A DNA stretch of 64,000 nt, taken from Streptomyces viridochromogenes DSM 40736. Its GTDB lineage: Bacteria > Actinomycetota > Actinomycetes > Streptomycetales > Streptomycetaceae. Each line of letters opens with the position of its first letter. The stretch's first letter is position 1. This document shows positions 1 through 8,710 of this stretch, one piece after another. The notes beneath the pieces were generated by a model. It was not told the DNA's origin and searched no databases. It saw only the letters and a program-made list of their open reading frames with translations. The position numbers were made by a program, and so were the translations under genes. The stretch is taken from contig NZ_GG657757.1 of NCBI RefSeq assembly GCF_000158955.1, positions 4,320,561 to 4,384,560 on the forward strand. Reading direction: 5' to 3'.

Positions 1-2
1 CG

Positions 3-1514
3 ACACGCGTGCACCGCCAGGCCCCCTACCCGGAGGTCCGGGTGACCGCCGCCGAGGGCTACCCGCACTTCCTGCACATGCACGGCATCCTGCTCGACCG
101 GGACGCCCGGCGCGGCGCGGTGGTGCGCGGCGCCCTGGAGGCGGCGGCCGAGGTGGGCGGGCGGATCGACGTGGAGGACCAGGCCGGTCTGATCGACGAG
201 ATCACCGACATCCTGGAGTTCCCGTACGCCGTGCGGGGGTCGTTCGACGAGCGCTATCTGGAACTGCCCGCGAGCGTCCTGACCACCGTCATGCGCAAGC
301 ACCAGCGCTATCTGCCCGTGATGGACGGCGAGCGCCTCATGCCTCACTTCGTCACCTTCGCCAACGCCCTGTGCGACGACGACGTGGTGCGGGCGGGCAA
401 CGAGGCGGTACTGCGGGCCCGTTACGAGGACGCCGCGTTCTTCTGGCGGGCCGACCTCAAGGTGACGCCGGCCGAGTTCCGCCGGCGGCTGGACAAGCTG
501 ACGTTCGAGGACCGGCTCGGTACGGTCGCCGACCGCGCCGAGCGCATCGCCGTCCTGGCCCTCGACCTGACCCGGCGTGCCGGGCTCGCCGAGGAGACGG
601 TGGACGTCGTCCGGCGTGCCGGTGCGCTGGCCAAGTTCGATCTGGCCTCGCAGATGGTCATCGAGTTCTCCGGCCTCGCCGGGGTGATGGCCGAGGAGTA
701 CGCCCGCCGGGCGGGTGAGTCGCCGGAGGTCGCCGAGGCCCTCGCCGAGATGGAGCTGCCCCGCTCCGCCGGTGGCGCGCTGCCGACCGGGGACGCGGGG
801 GCCGTGATGTCGCTCGCCGACCGGTTCGACCTGGTGACCGGCATGTTCCTGATCGGCGCCGAGCCGACCGGCAGCTCCGATCCGTACGGGGTGCGGCGGG
901 CCGCGATCGGGCTGCTCAACGTGCTGCGGACCGCTCCCGCCGTGGCCGGTCTCCGGGTGAGCGACGGCTTGCGCGCGGCGGCCGTGCGGTACGCCGCACA
1001 GGGCGTCGAGGTGCCTGCCGAGCGGGTGGCCGCGGCCGCCGAGCTGGTCACCCGGCGCTACGAGCAGCAGCTCACGGACGCCGGGCACGAGCACCGGCTG
1101 GTGCAGGCCGTTCTGGGGTGGGCCGACCGGCCCGCGTACGGGGACCGCACGCTGGCCACGCTGGAGCGGCACATCGGGACGGAGGCTTTCGAGGCCCTTG
1201 CGGCCGCCTTCCAGCGGGTGGTGCGCATCCTTCCCGAGGGTGGCGTCGAGGCGGCGGATCCGTCGCTGCTGACCGCGCCCGCCGAACTGCGTCTCGCCGA
1301 GAGCGCGGAGGCCGTACGTCAGGCACTGCACGGCCGGGAGGACGACCTCGGCGCACTGATCGAGGTCTCCGGGCCGCTGGTCGAGGCGATCGGCGTCTTC
1401 TTCGACGAGGTGCTGGTGATGGACCCCGACCCGGCGGTCCGCGCGGCCCGGCTGGCGCTGCTCACGGAGGTGGCGGGGCTGGCGCGTACGACGCTGGACT
1501 GGGGCGCGCTGTAA
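3..1514 (+). CDS. glyS: Glycyl-tRNA synthetase, beta-subunit region (5' truncated by window)
   Basis: The frame is open from the first bases, so the gene starts before the window. The visible ~503 residues match the beta subunit of bacterial (alpha/beta) glycyl-tRNA synthetase. A block around RYEDAAFFWRADL corresponds to the family's DAEFF(x)D region, followed by the HD-like helical part (KFDLASQMVIEF) and a segment resembling the family's SDPYGVRRAAIGLL stretch. The C-terminal anticodon-binding helices end at 1514. The enzyme charges tRNA-Gly in the cytosol. Whether it is fused to an alpha domain, as in some actinomycetes, cannot be seen here. It faces a convergent gene across a hairpin that contains a parS site. 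Confidence 0.88.
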   Translation, partial: TRVHRQAPYPEVRVTAAEGYPHFLHMHGILLDRDARRGAVVRGALEAAAEVGGRIDVEDQAGLIDEITDILEFPYAVRGSFDERYLELPASVLTTVMRKHQRYLPVMDGERLMPHFVTFANALCDDDVVRAGNEAVLRARYEDAAFFWRADLKVTPAEFRRRLDKLTFEDRLGTVADRAERIAVLALDLTRRAGLAEETVDVVRRAGALAKFDLASQMVIEFSGLAGVMAEEYARRAGESPEVAEALAEMELPRSAGGALPTGDAGAVMSLADRFDLVTGMFLIGAEPTGSSDPYGVRRAAIGLLNVLRTAPAVAGLRVSDGLRAAAVRYAAQGVEVPAERVAAAAELVTRRYEQQLTDAGHEHRLVQAVLGWADRPAYGDRTLATLERHIGTEAFEALAAAFQRVVRILPEGGVEAADPSLLTAPAELRLAESAEAVRQALHGREDDLGALIEVSGPLVEAIGVFFDEVLVMDPDPAVRAARLALLTEVAGLARTTLDWGAL

Positions 1515-1530
1515 CCGGGAGCACGGCGAA

Positions 1531-1560
1531 GGGGCGGTGTTTCACGTGAAACACCGCCCC
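1531..1560. terminator. 30-bp perfect palindrome between convergent genes (bidirectional terminator containing parS)
   Basis: The 30 bases read identically on both strands: GGGGCGGTG outer arms enclose the core TTTCACGTGAAA. It lies 17 bp after the glyS stop and 29 bp from the stop of the convergent ATP-binding protein. This is the usual place for a shared terminator, and the stem is very GC-rich. The centre is also a perfect parS, so the two roles cannot be separated from sequence. Confidence 0.6.
1539..1552. other. parS site (ParB binding), perfect
   Basis: GTTTCACGTGAAAC is an exact match to the 14-bp Streptomyces parS consensus, which ParB binds to organise the origin region during sporulation. 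It is one of four perfect copies in this window. Confidence 0.85.
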
Positions 1561-1588
1561 CGGATCGAACGGTGTCGACGCCGAGGCG

Positions 1589-2059
1589 CTAGACCGCCAT
1601 CAGCGGCGCGGCGCCTTCGCGCCACTTGAGGACCTTGTCGAAGCTCACCACGGCACCGCCCCGGCCCGGCTTGTTGTTGATGTGCACGTGGTCGGCGAGC
1701 TCCTGGATGAGACACAGCCCCCGGCCGTGCTCCGCGTCGGAGTGCGCGGGACGGATCTGCGGGCGGGAACGGCCCGCGGACGCCCCGGGGAAGCCCGGAC
1801 CCGCGTCGGCGACCTCGATGCGGCACTTCTCGCCGTCGAGGTAGGCCGTGACGCGGTACGCCTCCGAACCAGGACCGCCGCACGCCATGTCCCCACCGTG
1901 CTCCACGGCGTTCGCACACGCCTCGCTGAGCGCGACGGAGAGGTCGTAGGAGATGTCGGGATCGACGCCCGCGGTCTCCATGGTGCCGATCAGCAGGCGC
2001 CTGGCGAGTGGCACGCTGGCAGCCTCACGCCGCAGATGGAGTGACCACCAGATGCTCAT
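1589..2059 (-). CDS. ATP-binding protein, RsbW-like anti-sigma/serine kinase family
   Basis: A 156-residue protein with a GHKL/HATPase_c_2 fold. The N-box is ALSEACANAVEHG (about residues 43-55), a G1-like motif VADAGPGF follows near residue 82, and a glycine segment HGRGLCLI forms the ATP lid. Streptomyces encode dozens of such single-domain kinases, which usually act as anti-sigma factors or partners of anti-anti-sigma factors. No partner gene is adjacent, so its target is unknown. The start at 2059 (MSIWWSLHL) is the only one giving the full N-terminal strand. It is divergent from the membrane protein at 2306. Confidence 0.75.
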   Translation of the reverse strand: MSIWWSLHLRREAASVPLARRLLIGTMETAGVDPDISYDLSVALSEACANAVEHGGDMACGGPGSEAYRVTAYLDGEKCRIEVADAGPGFPGASAGRSRPQIRPAHSDAEHGRGLCLIQELADHVHINNKPGRGGAVVSFDKVLKWREGAAPLMAV

Positions 2060-2305
2060 GCTCCAGCCTCCTGGCCGCGGCTCGACATACCGTTACGTAT
2101 TGCCCCGAGTCCCCGCACGTAAGCGTGAAGTTGGCGTGACGCCGCCCATACGGCGGATGCGCACTGGTCCTGATCGGTGTATTGGGGAAGAGTGGTGCCG
2201 GTGTATGTGGGGGCGGTCCGGGCCAGACGGTGACGTTTCGGTTGTTCCGCATCTTGCGGACCTGCCGTACGGGGCCTGCGGGGCCAGTGCGATGATGAGC
2301 CCGCC

Positions 2306-3115
2306 ATGACTGCCCCCCAAGCGCCCACGACGCGCCCCGGACACACGCTCCGGATTGTCCGGGCCGCGGTGTTCTCCGCGGTCTGTGTCGTGCTGGCCGG
2401 GGCAGGTCACGCACTCGCCTCCTGCGACAGCATCCCGCTGTGGACGCTCGGCGCCGGGTTCCTCGGGGTGGTCGCGGTCACGGCACCCCTCGCCGGGCGC
2501 GTGCGCTCGCTGCCGGTGATCACCGCGGCGCTCGCCGCCGGTCAGACCGTGCTGCACACCCTGTTCGGACTCGGCCAGCACGGCACGGCCGCCGCCGCGT
2601 CGACGTCGGCGGGCACGAGCGACACCGCGCTGGTCCGGCAGGCCGCGCGCCTCGTGTGCGGGACCACGGCGACGGCGATCAGCCCGGCACAGGCCCACAA
2701 GATCCTCACCGACGCCCGGGTCCAGCCGGACGCGGGAGCGCACACACCCATGCCGGACGCCGGGGCGTCGGCCTCCCTGTGGCCGTCCCTGCCGATGCTG
2801 CTCGGCCACGTGCTCGCGGCGATCGCCGCCGGCTGGCTGCTGCGCCACGGCGACCTGGCTCTGCTGCGGCTCACCGAACTGTCGGCGCAGGGCGTCACCG
2901 AAGGGGCGCTCGTGCGCTCCCTGCGGGCCGCGCTCGCGCTGGTTCGAGCCCTGCGCGCCGGTCTCCCCGGCGCGCCCGACGCATCTGCGCGCCCCGCGCA
3001 CGCCGTGCGCCCCGTGCCCGAGATGCCGCGCACGACCGCACTCCAGCACACGGTGGTCCGGCGTGGCCCGCCAGCCGCCGCGGTCACCGCATCCGCACTC
3101 GCCCTCGCCGCCTGA
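2306..3115 (+). CDS. Hypothetical integral membrane protein
   Basis: A 269-residue protein, not recognised as a named family. Hydrophobic segments occur near residues 20-40 (AVFSAVCVVLAGAGHAL), 45-62 and 70-90. A soluble Ala/Thr-rich loop follows, then one more segment near residues 165-185 (LPMLLGHVLAAIAAGWLL). The C-terminal ~70 residues are Ala/Arg/Pro-rich. It sits directly upstream of the copper-handling cluster and on the same strand, 144 bp before ycnI. A role in metal handling is possible, but only by position. Confidence 0.6.
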   Translation: MTAPQAPTTRPGHTLRIVRAAVFSAVCVVLAGAGHALASCDSIPLWTLGAGFLGVVAVTAPLAGRVRSLPVITAALAAGQTVLHTLFGLGQHGTAAAASTSAGTSDTALVRQAARLVCGTTATAISPAQAHKILTDARVQPDAGAHTPMPDAGASASLWPSLPMLLGHVLAAIAAGWLLRHGDLALLRLTELSAQGVTEGALVRSLRAALALVRALRAGLPGAPDASARPAHAVRPVPEMPRTTALQHTVVRRGPPAAAVTASALALAA

Positions 3116-3259
3116 CACGACGCGAACACCACTCCGTCTCTCCGCGTATCTCTTCGGACGACCCGGAGAAGGGACCGCCGTCGTGCGGCACGCGCGCGTG
3201 CGCGGATCCCTCTTCTCTCTCGTCCATCGAAAAACGACTCACAGCGGAGTGCCCCTTCC

Positions 3260-4000
3260 ATGAAGGCTTCCCGTATCGCCGCGGCCGGTGCCGCCGCCGG
3301 CATCACCGTGCTCGCCCTGTCCGCCCCCGCCTTCGCGCACGTCAGCGTGCAGCCCGAGGGCGAGGCCGCCAAGGGCGGTTACGCGGTCGTCGACTTCAAG
3401 GTCCCCAACGAGCGCGACGACGCCTCCACGACCAAGCTCGAGGTCAACTTCCCCACCGACCACCCACTGGCCTCCGTCATGCCGGAGCCGGTCCCGGGCT
3501 GGAAGATCGAGGTCACCAAGTCCAAGCTGGCCAAGCCGCTGGAGATGCACGGCGAGAAGATCTCCGAGGCCGTCACCAAGGTCACCTGGACCGCCGACGG
3601 CGACGGCATCGAGGCCGGCTTCTTCCAGAAGTTCCCGGTCTCCGTCGGCACCCTGCCCGAGGACACCGACCAGCTGGTCTTCAAGGCCCTCCAGACGTAC
3701 TCCAACAAGGAGGTCGTCCGCTGGATCGAGGTGCCGCAGAAAGGCGAGGACGAGCCCGACAACCCGGCGCCGGTGCTGGAGCTGTCCGCCGCCTCCGAGG
3801 ACGGGCACCACGGCTCTTCGGGCGACGAGGCCTCTGACGCCGAGTCGGCTGAGAACGCCTCCGCCGAGACCGCCGCCGACTCCGGCTCCTCCGACGACAC
3901 CGACACCACCGCCCGGGTCCTGGGCGTCGTCGGCATCGTGGTCGGCGCGGCCGGCGTCGCCTACGGCGTACTCGCCGGGCGTCGGCGCACCAACGCCTGA
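3260..4000 (+). CDS. YcnI/DUF1775 family copper-associated secreted protein
   Basis: A 246-residue exported, membrane-anchored protein. A Sec signal peptide (residues 1-26, ending SAPAFA) is followed directly by HVSVQPEGEA, so the mature protein begins with His, the copper ligand position of YcnI-like (DUF1775) proteins. The beta-rich domain spans residues ~27-165. A Ser/Glu/Asp-rich linker follows, then a C-terminal membrane helix and an Arg-rich tail. It heads the cluster ycnI-sco-PCuAC-copCD-dtpA, which supports a role in extracytoplasmic copper supply. A strong hairpin separates it from sco. Confidence 0.85.
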   Translation: MKASRIAAAGAAAGITVLALSAPAFAHVSVQPEGEAAKGGYAVVDFKVPNERDDASTTKLEVNFPTDHPLASVMPEPVPGWKIEVTKSKLAKPLEMHGEKISEAVTKVTWTADGDGIEAGFFQKFPVSVGTLPEDTDQLVFKALQTYSNKEVVRWIEVPQKGEDEPDNPAPVLELSAASEDGHHGSSGDEASDAESAENASAETAADSGSSDDTDTTARVLGVVGIVVGAAGVAYGVLAGRRRTNA

Positions 4001-4017
4001 GGCTGCTTCCGTTGCAC

Positions 4018-4067
4018 GGCGCGCACCGGGCCCCCGCCCCCGCACAGGGGGCACCCCGGTGCGCGCC
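4018..4067 (+). terminator. GC-rich hairpin between ycnI-like gene and sco
   Basis: The 13-bp arms GGCGCGCACCGGG (4018-4030) and CCCGGTGCGCGCC (4055-4067) pair perfectly across a C/G-rich loop. It may terminate or attenuate ycnI transcription, so that sco and later genes have partly separate expression. Confidence 0.55.
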
Positions 4068-4095
4068 GGGTCACCGACAACTGGGACATTTTTCT

Positions 4096-4749
4096 ATGCG
4101 CACCAAGACCTTCGCCGCGGCCGCACTGCTCGCCGCCGCCTCCCTCACCCTGACCGCCTGCGGCAGCGGCGGCGACAGCGACAAGCCCGTCGCCGTGGTG
4201 TCGGAGGAGGCCGGCAGCGACAAGGCCGCCACCGTCCTCGACCAGCCCTTCGAGAAGCCGGACCTGGTCCTCACCGACACGCAGGGCAAGAAGTACGACC
4301 TCCGCAAGGAGACCCAGGGCAAGCCCACGCTGATCTACTTCGGCTACACCCACTGCCCCGACGTCTGCCCGTCGACCATGAGCAACATCGCCGTGGCCAA
4401 GAAGCAGCTGCCCAAGGCCGAACAGGACGACCTGCGCGTCGTGTTGGTCACCACCGACCCGGACCGTGACACCCCGGCCGAACTCGGCAAGTGGCTCAAG
4501 GGCATCGACCCCCAGTTCGTCGGTCTGACCGGCGACTTCTCGACCATCCAGGCCGGAGCCCGCACTCTCGGCATCGCCTTCGACCCGCCGAAGAAGGACA
4601 AGAACGGCAAGCTCATCTCCGAGCACGGCACACAGGTCATCGCGTTCTCGCCGAAGACCGACGGCGGCTACGTGCTCTACGGCGAGGACGCCACCGTCGA
4701 CGACTACACCAAGGACCTGCCCAAGCTCGTCAAGGGGCAGAAGCCGTGA
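4096..4749 (+). CDS. sco: Sco1/SenC-type copper chaperone lipoprotein
   Basis: A 217-residue lipoprotein of the thioredoxin-fold Sco family, which delivers copper to the CuA site of cytochrome c oxidase. The start at 4096 (MRTKTFAAAALL) gives a proper lipoprotein signal with lipobox LTAC. The copper motif CxxxC is present as HCPDVCPSTM, and the distal ligand His lies in SEHGTQVIAFS. The gene overlaps the next one by 4 bp (GTGA). In S. lividans the equivalent Sco and its neighbouring chaperone are, as I recall, tied to cytochrome oxidase assembly and aerial development. Confidence 0.88.
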   Translation: MRTKTFAAAALLAAASLTLTACGSGGDSDKPVAVVSEEAGSDKAATVLDQPFEKPDLVLTDTQGKKYDLRKETQGKPTLIYFGYTHCPDVCPSTMSNIAVAKKQLPKAEQDDLRVVLVTTDPDRDTPAELGKWLKGIDPQFVGLTGDFSTIQAGARTLGIAFDPPKKDKNGKLISEHGTQVIAFSPKTDGGYVLYGEDATVDDYTKDLPKLVKGQKP

Positions 4750-5225
4750 GGCGGCGGCTCGGCCCGGCGGCACTCGCCCTCACCGGAGCGCTGGCACTGG
4801 CGGGCTGCGGCGGCTCGGACTCGGACTCCGGGAGCTCCGGTTCCGGCGGCAAGGCCGAACTCTCCGTCGGCTCCGCGTACATGCCGCAGCCGGTCTCCGA
4901 CGAGATGGCGGCCGGCTTCTTCACCATCGCCAACAAGGGCGGTGCCGCCGACGAACTGACCTCGGTCACCAGCGACGTCGCCGGGCAGGTCACCGTGCAC
5001 GAGACCACCGGCCAGGCCATGCGGGAGGTCAAGAGCCTGAAGGTCCCCGCACACGGTGAACTGGTCCTCAAAAGCGGCGGGAACCACCTGATGTTCGAGC
5101 AGCTGAAGCGCAAGCCGAAGGAGGGCCAGACCGTCTCCGTCGAGCTGCGCTTCGCCCACTCCGGCCCCGTCAGGGTCGAGATGCCGGTGAAGTCGGCGAC
5201 CTACACCCCGAAGACCGGACACTGA
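4746..5225 (+). CDS. ecuC: PCuAC-type extracellular copper chaperone lipoprotein (ECuC-like)
   Basis: A 159-residue lipoprotein. The GTG start at 4746 overlaps the sco stop, so the two are translationally coupled. The signal peptide ends in lipobox LAGC. The mature part is a PCuAC (DUF461) domain with the typical copper-ligand arrangement: a Met in YMPQP, a His in VTVHET and the HLM of GGNHLMFEQL. This family carries Cu(I) on the outer face of the membrane and passes it to Sco or to cuproenzymes. It is followed 14 bp later by copCD. Confidence 0.87.
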   Translation: MRRRLGPAALALTGALALAGCGGSDSDSGSSGSGGKAELSVGSAYMPQPVSDEMAAGFFTIANKGGAADELTSVTSDVAGQVTVHETTGQAMREVKSLKVPAHGELVLKSGGNHLMFEQLKRKPKEGQTVSVELRFAHSGPVRVEMPVKSATYTPKTGH

Positions 5226-5238
5226 GGGAGGGACCCCT

Positions 5239-7350
5239 GTGACGCAGACCATCGCCCCCCGCGTCCGGACCGTGGTGCTGCTGCTCCTGGCCGCGGCCTG
5301 CGCGCTCCTCGCCGGAGCCGGACCGGCCTCCGCGCACGCCGCGGTGACCGGCAGCGACCCCGGGCAGGGGGCGGTGGTCCAGGAGGCCCCCGCCCGGATC
5401 TCGCTCACCTTCTCCGAGCAGGTCGCGCTGTCCGGCGACTCGCTGCGCGTGCTCGACCCCGAGGGCAAGCGCGTCGACTCGGGCGAGCCGTCCAACGTCA
5501 GCGGCACGACGTACGCCGTGCGGCTCCAGCCGGATCTGCCCGACGGCACGTACACCGTCGCCTACCAGGTCGTGTCGGCGGACAGTCACCCCGTCACCGG
5601 GGCCTACACCTTCTCCATCGGCGCCCCCTCCAAGACCTCCGCGGCGGTCTCCGGGCAGGCGACCGACGACGGGGTCGTCGGCTGGCTGTACGGAATCGGG
5701 CGGTACGTGTCCTACGCCGGGTTCATCGTGATGGCCGGCGGCGCCGCCTTCGTGCTCGCCTGCTGGCAGCGCGGCTCCGGGGTACGGCCCGTGCAGCGGT
5801 TCGTCGTCTCCGGATGGCTCGCGCTCACCGCCGCGACCCTCGCCCTGCTGCTCCTGCGCGGCTCCTTCACCGGCTCCGGCAAGGTCGCCGACATCTTCGA
5901 CCTGTCCCTGCTCGGACAGGTGCTCCAGACCAAGACCGGCGCGGCCCTGGTCTCCCGGCTGCTGCTGCTCGCCGCGGCGGCGCTCTTCATCGCCGTGCTG
6001 TTCGGGGCGTATGACAAGCGGGAGGACGCCCAGGAGAAGCGGGACCTGACCTTCGGGCTCGCGATCGGCGGCGTCGTCGTGGCGGCCGGGATCGCCGCGA
6101 GCTGGGCCATGTCCGAGCACGCCTCGGTCGGCCTCCAGGCGAGCATCGCCATGCCGGTCGACATCGTCCATCTGCTGGCCGTCGCCGCGTGGCTCGGCGG
6201 GCTGGGCGCGCTCCTCGTCGCCCTGTACCGGGCCCCCGCGGACGCGCCCGTCGACTCCACGGCCGTACGCCGCTTCTCCGCCGTCGCCTTCGGCAGCGTC
6301 CTCGCCCTGATCGCGACCGGCGCCTACCAGTCCTGGCGCCAGCTCGGCTCCTGGTCGGCCTTCACGGACACGCGGTACGGGCAGCTGCTCCTCGCCAAGA
6401 TCGCCCTCGTGGCCGTGCTGGTCGGTGTCGCGTGGATCTCGCGCCGCTGGACGGGACGGCTGGCGGAGACGGTCGCGGTGCCGGCCGAACGGGAGAAGGA
6501 GCGGGTCGGCGCGGGGGCAGGTGCCCAGGCCGTCGGCCACACCGACGCGGACAGTGACGCGGGCACGAACACGGATGCCGACACCGCCGCTGCCGCTGCC
6601 TCTGCATCGGCCTCTGTCTCTGCCTCTGCCTCTGCCTCTGCCTCTGTCTCTGCCTCTGTCGACGCTGACGCTGACGACGACCACGGCTCCGGCCCCGGCA
6701 AGGACCTCGACTCCGGCTCCGACTCCGACCCCGACGAGCCGCGCGCAGCCGACCCCGCCGACGCCGAGCGCGCCGCCCAACTCGCCCGGCAGCGGGCCGC
6801 TCGCGACGCCGCCCGGCAGAAGCGGCTGCGGGACGCCGACCCGGACCGTTCCGGCCTGCGCCGCTCCGTGCTGGCCGAGGCCGGCATCGCCGTGGTCCTG
6901 CTCGCCGTCACCACGGTGCTGACGCAGACCGAGCCGGGACGGACGGAGCAGGAGGCCAGGGCGGCCACCTCGGCTGCCGCAGCCGCCGAGGCCGACACGG
7001 GCGCGTCCGGGGCGCTGACCCTCGACATGCCCTTCGACACCGGCGGCGAGGACGGCAAGGGCGTCGTCACGATCGACCTCGACCCCGCGCGCGTGGGCGA
7101 CAACGAGATGCACGTCTACGTGGAGCGGCCCAACGGCCGGGCCTTCGACATCCCCGAGGTGAAGGTCGACTTCACCCTCGGAGCCAAGGACATCGGGCCC
7201 CTGCCCGTCGTCCCCGACCACATCGCTACCGGACACTGGTCGGCGAACGGAGTGCAGATCCCCATGGCCGGCGACTGGAAGGTCGACGTGACCGTGCGGA
7301 CCTCCGACATCGACGAGGTGACCGTCACCAAGAACGCGCAGATCGGCTGA
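5239..7350 (+). CDS. CopC-CopD fusion copper transport protein with C-terminal YtkA-like domain
   Basis: A 703-residue protein beginning at a GTG preceded by GGGAGGG. A signal peptide ends at ASAHA, so the CopC domain starts with the copper-ligand His (HAAVTGSDP). A CopD membrane domain of about seven to eight helices occupies residues ~155-420. A charged low-complexity linker follows (about residues 430-530, including a Ser-Ala repeat), then one helix near 550 and a C-terminal YtkA/FixH-like beta domain. It probably moves copper across the membrane within this cluster. The linker is longer and more repetitive than usual. Confidence 0.85.
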   Translation: MTQTIAPRVRTVVLLLLAAACALLAGAGPASAHAAVTGSDPGQGAVVQEAPARISLTFSEQVALSGDSLRVLDPEGKRVDSGEPSNVSGTTYAVRLQPDLPDGTYTVAYQVVSADSHPVTGAYTFSIGAPSKTSAAVSGQATDDGVVGWLYGIGRYVSYAGFIVMAGGAAFVLACWQRGSGVRPVQRFVVSGWLALTAATLALLLLRGSFTGSGKVADIFDLSLLGQVLQTKTGAALVSRLLLLAAAALFIAVLFGAYDKREDAQEKRDLTFGLAIGGVVVAAGIAASWAMSEHASVGLQASIAMPVDIVHLLAVAAWLGGLGALLVALYRAPADAPVDSTAVRRFSAVAFGSVLALIATGAYQSWRQLGSWSAFTDTRYGQLLLAKIALVAVLVGVAWISRRWTGRLAETVAVPAEREKERVGAGAGAQAVGHTDADSDAGTNTDADTAAAAASASASVSASASASASVSASVDADADDDHGSGPGKDLDSGSDSDPDEPRAADPADAERAAQLARQRAARDAARQKRLRDADPDRSGLRRSVLAEAGIAVVLLAVTTVLTQTEPGRTEQEARAATSAAAAAEADTGASGALTLDMPFDTGGEDGKGVVTIDLDPARVGDNEMHVYVERPNGRAFDIPEVKVDFTLGAKDIGPLPVVPDHIATGHWSANGVQIPMAGDWKVDVTVRTSDIDEVTVTKNAQIG
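6592..6662 (+). repeat. Hexanucleotide TCTGCC/TCTGTC repeat tract inside copCD
   Basis: About eleven nearly perfect 6-bp units encode alternating Ser-Ala and Ser-Val residues in the linker between the CopD membrane domain and the C-terminal domain. Because units are six bases, gain or loss changes linker length but keeps the frame. Confidence 0.8.
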
Positions 7351-7356
7351 ACCACC

Positions 7357-8650
7357 ATGGCTGACCAGTCCATCCCGAAGGCCCGCACTGCCCCCGGCGC
7401 CACCCCGGAGGAGGGGGAAGCGGCCTCCGCCACGGAGGGCATCTCCCGACGGCGGCTGCTCGGCACCGCCGGTGCCACCGGGCTCGTGCTCGGCACGGCG
7501 GGGTGCCGCCGTCGGATACGCCGCCGCACCCTCCGAGGCCTCCGCTCCACTCACCTCGCTCGGCACCGACCGGGCGATGTTTCACGGGAAACATCAGCCC
7601 GGCATCACCGACGGCCTCCAGTCCCACGGCCACCTCGTCGCCTTCGACCTGGCGGCGGGCGCCGGCCGCAAGGAAGCCGCCGCCCTGCTGCGCCGCTGGT
7701 CGGAGACGGCCCGGCGGCTGATGGCGGGCGAGCCGAGCGCGCACGACGACACCGGCGTGGCCCGGGACGCCGGACCCTCGTCGCTGACCGTCACCTTCGG
7801 CTTCGGGCACAGCTTCTTCGCCAGGACGGGTCTGGAGAAGCAGCGTCCTGCCTCTCTGGACCCGCTGCCCGAGTTCTCCTCCGACCACCTCGACAAGAAC
7901 CGCAGCAACGGGGACCTGTGGGTGCAGATCGGCGCCAACGACGGCCTCGTCGCCTTCCACGCCCTGCGCGCCATCCAGAAGGACGCCGGCGCGGCGGCCC
8001 GGGTCCGCTGGCAGATGAACGGCTTCAACCGCTCGCCGGGCGCCACCGCCCACCCCATGACGGCACGCAACCTGATGGGCCAGATCGACGGCACCCGCAA
8101 CCCCAAGCCGGCCGAATCCGACTTCGACCAGCGCGTCTTCGTCCCCGCGCAGGGCGAACCGGCCTGGATGGCGAACGGCTCCTACGCCGTCGTACGCCGT
8201 ATCCGCATGCTCCTCGACGACTGGGAGAAGCTCTCCGTCACAGCGCAGGAGAACGTGATCGGACGCCGTAAGTCGGACGGTGCGGCGCTGTCCGGGGGCA
8301 CCGAGACGACCGCGATGGACCTGGAGAAGACCGACTCCCAGGGCAACCTGGCCGTCCCGATCAACGCCCACGCCCGCATCACCCGGCCCGACCAGAACGG
8401 TGGCGCGGCGATGCTCCGCCGTCCGTTCTCGTTCCACGACGGCATCGACGCGGACGGGGTGCCCGACGCGGGCCTGCTCTTCATCTGCTGGCAGGCCGAT
8501 CCGCTCCGCGGCTTCGTGCCGGTGCAACGCAAACTCGACCGCGGTGACGCCCTGTCGGAGTTCATCCGGCACGAGTCGAGCGGGCTGTTCGCGGTGCCGG
8601 GCGGGGCCGCGGAGGGCGAATACGTGGGACAGAAGTTGCTGGAGGGGTGA
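7357..8650 (+). pseudogene. dtpA: DyP-type peroxidase DtpA/EfeB, frameshift in the Tat signal peptide
   Basis: A Tat signal (SRRRLLGTAGATGLVLG) opens in the frame starting at 7357. From about 7501 the reading must move to the frame ending at 8650, where the dye-decolourising peroxidase domain runs with its GxxDG motif (GQIDGTRNPKP). Dropping one G from the run 7500-7503 joins the two halves as ...LGTA-GAAVGYAA, a normal signal h-region. As given, the protein cannot be exported and made intact. In S. lividans DtpA is, as I recall, a Tat substrate needed for maturation of the copper oxidase GlxA, which fits this copper cluster. The change is either a true mutation or a single-base assembly error. 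Confidence 0.8.
7579..7592. other. parS-like site, one mismatch, inside dtpA
   Basis: GTTTCACGGGAAAC differs from the parS consensus at one central base and lies within the coding region just after the Tat signal. The symmetric flanks (GAT/ATC) extend the palindrome. Confidence 0.5.
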
Positions 8651-8710
8651 AAGTTCATCCCTGTGGGCTTGTGGGGGATGTCGTTTCCGCGAGCCCATTA
8701 GGGTGAGGTC

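Noticed and set aside
2093..3118. 341-residue antisense frame over the membrane protein gene
   Set aside because: It has Arg/Gly-rich composition, no motif and no ribosome site, and is explained by GC skew of the sense gene.
5170..7566. 798-residue open frame antisense to copCD
   Set aside because: It is the mirror of a GC-biased coding region. The copCD frame has a signal peptide and recognisable domains, the antisense frame none.
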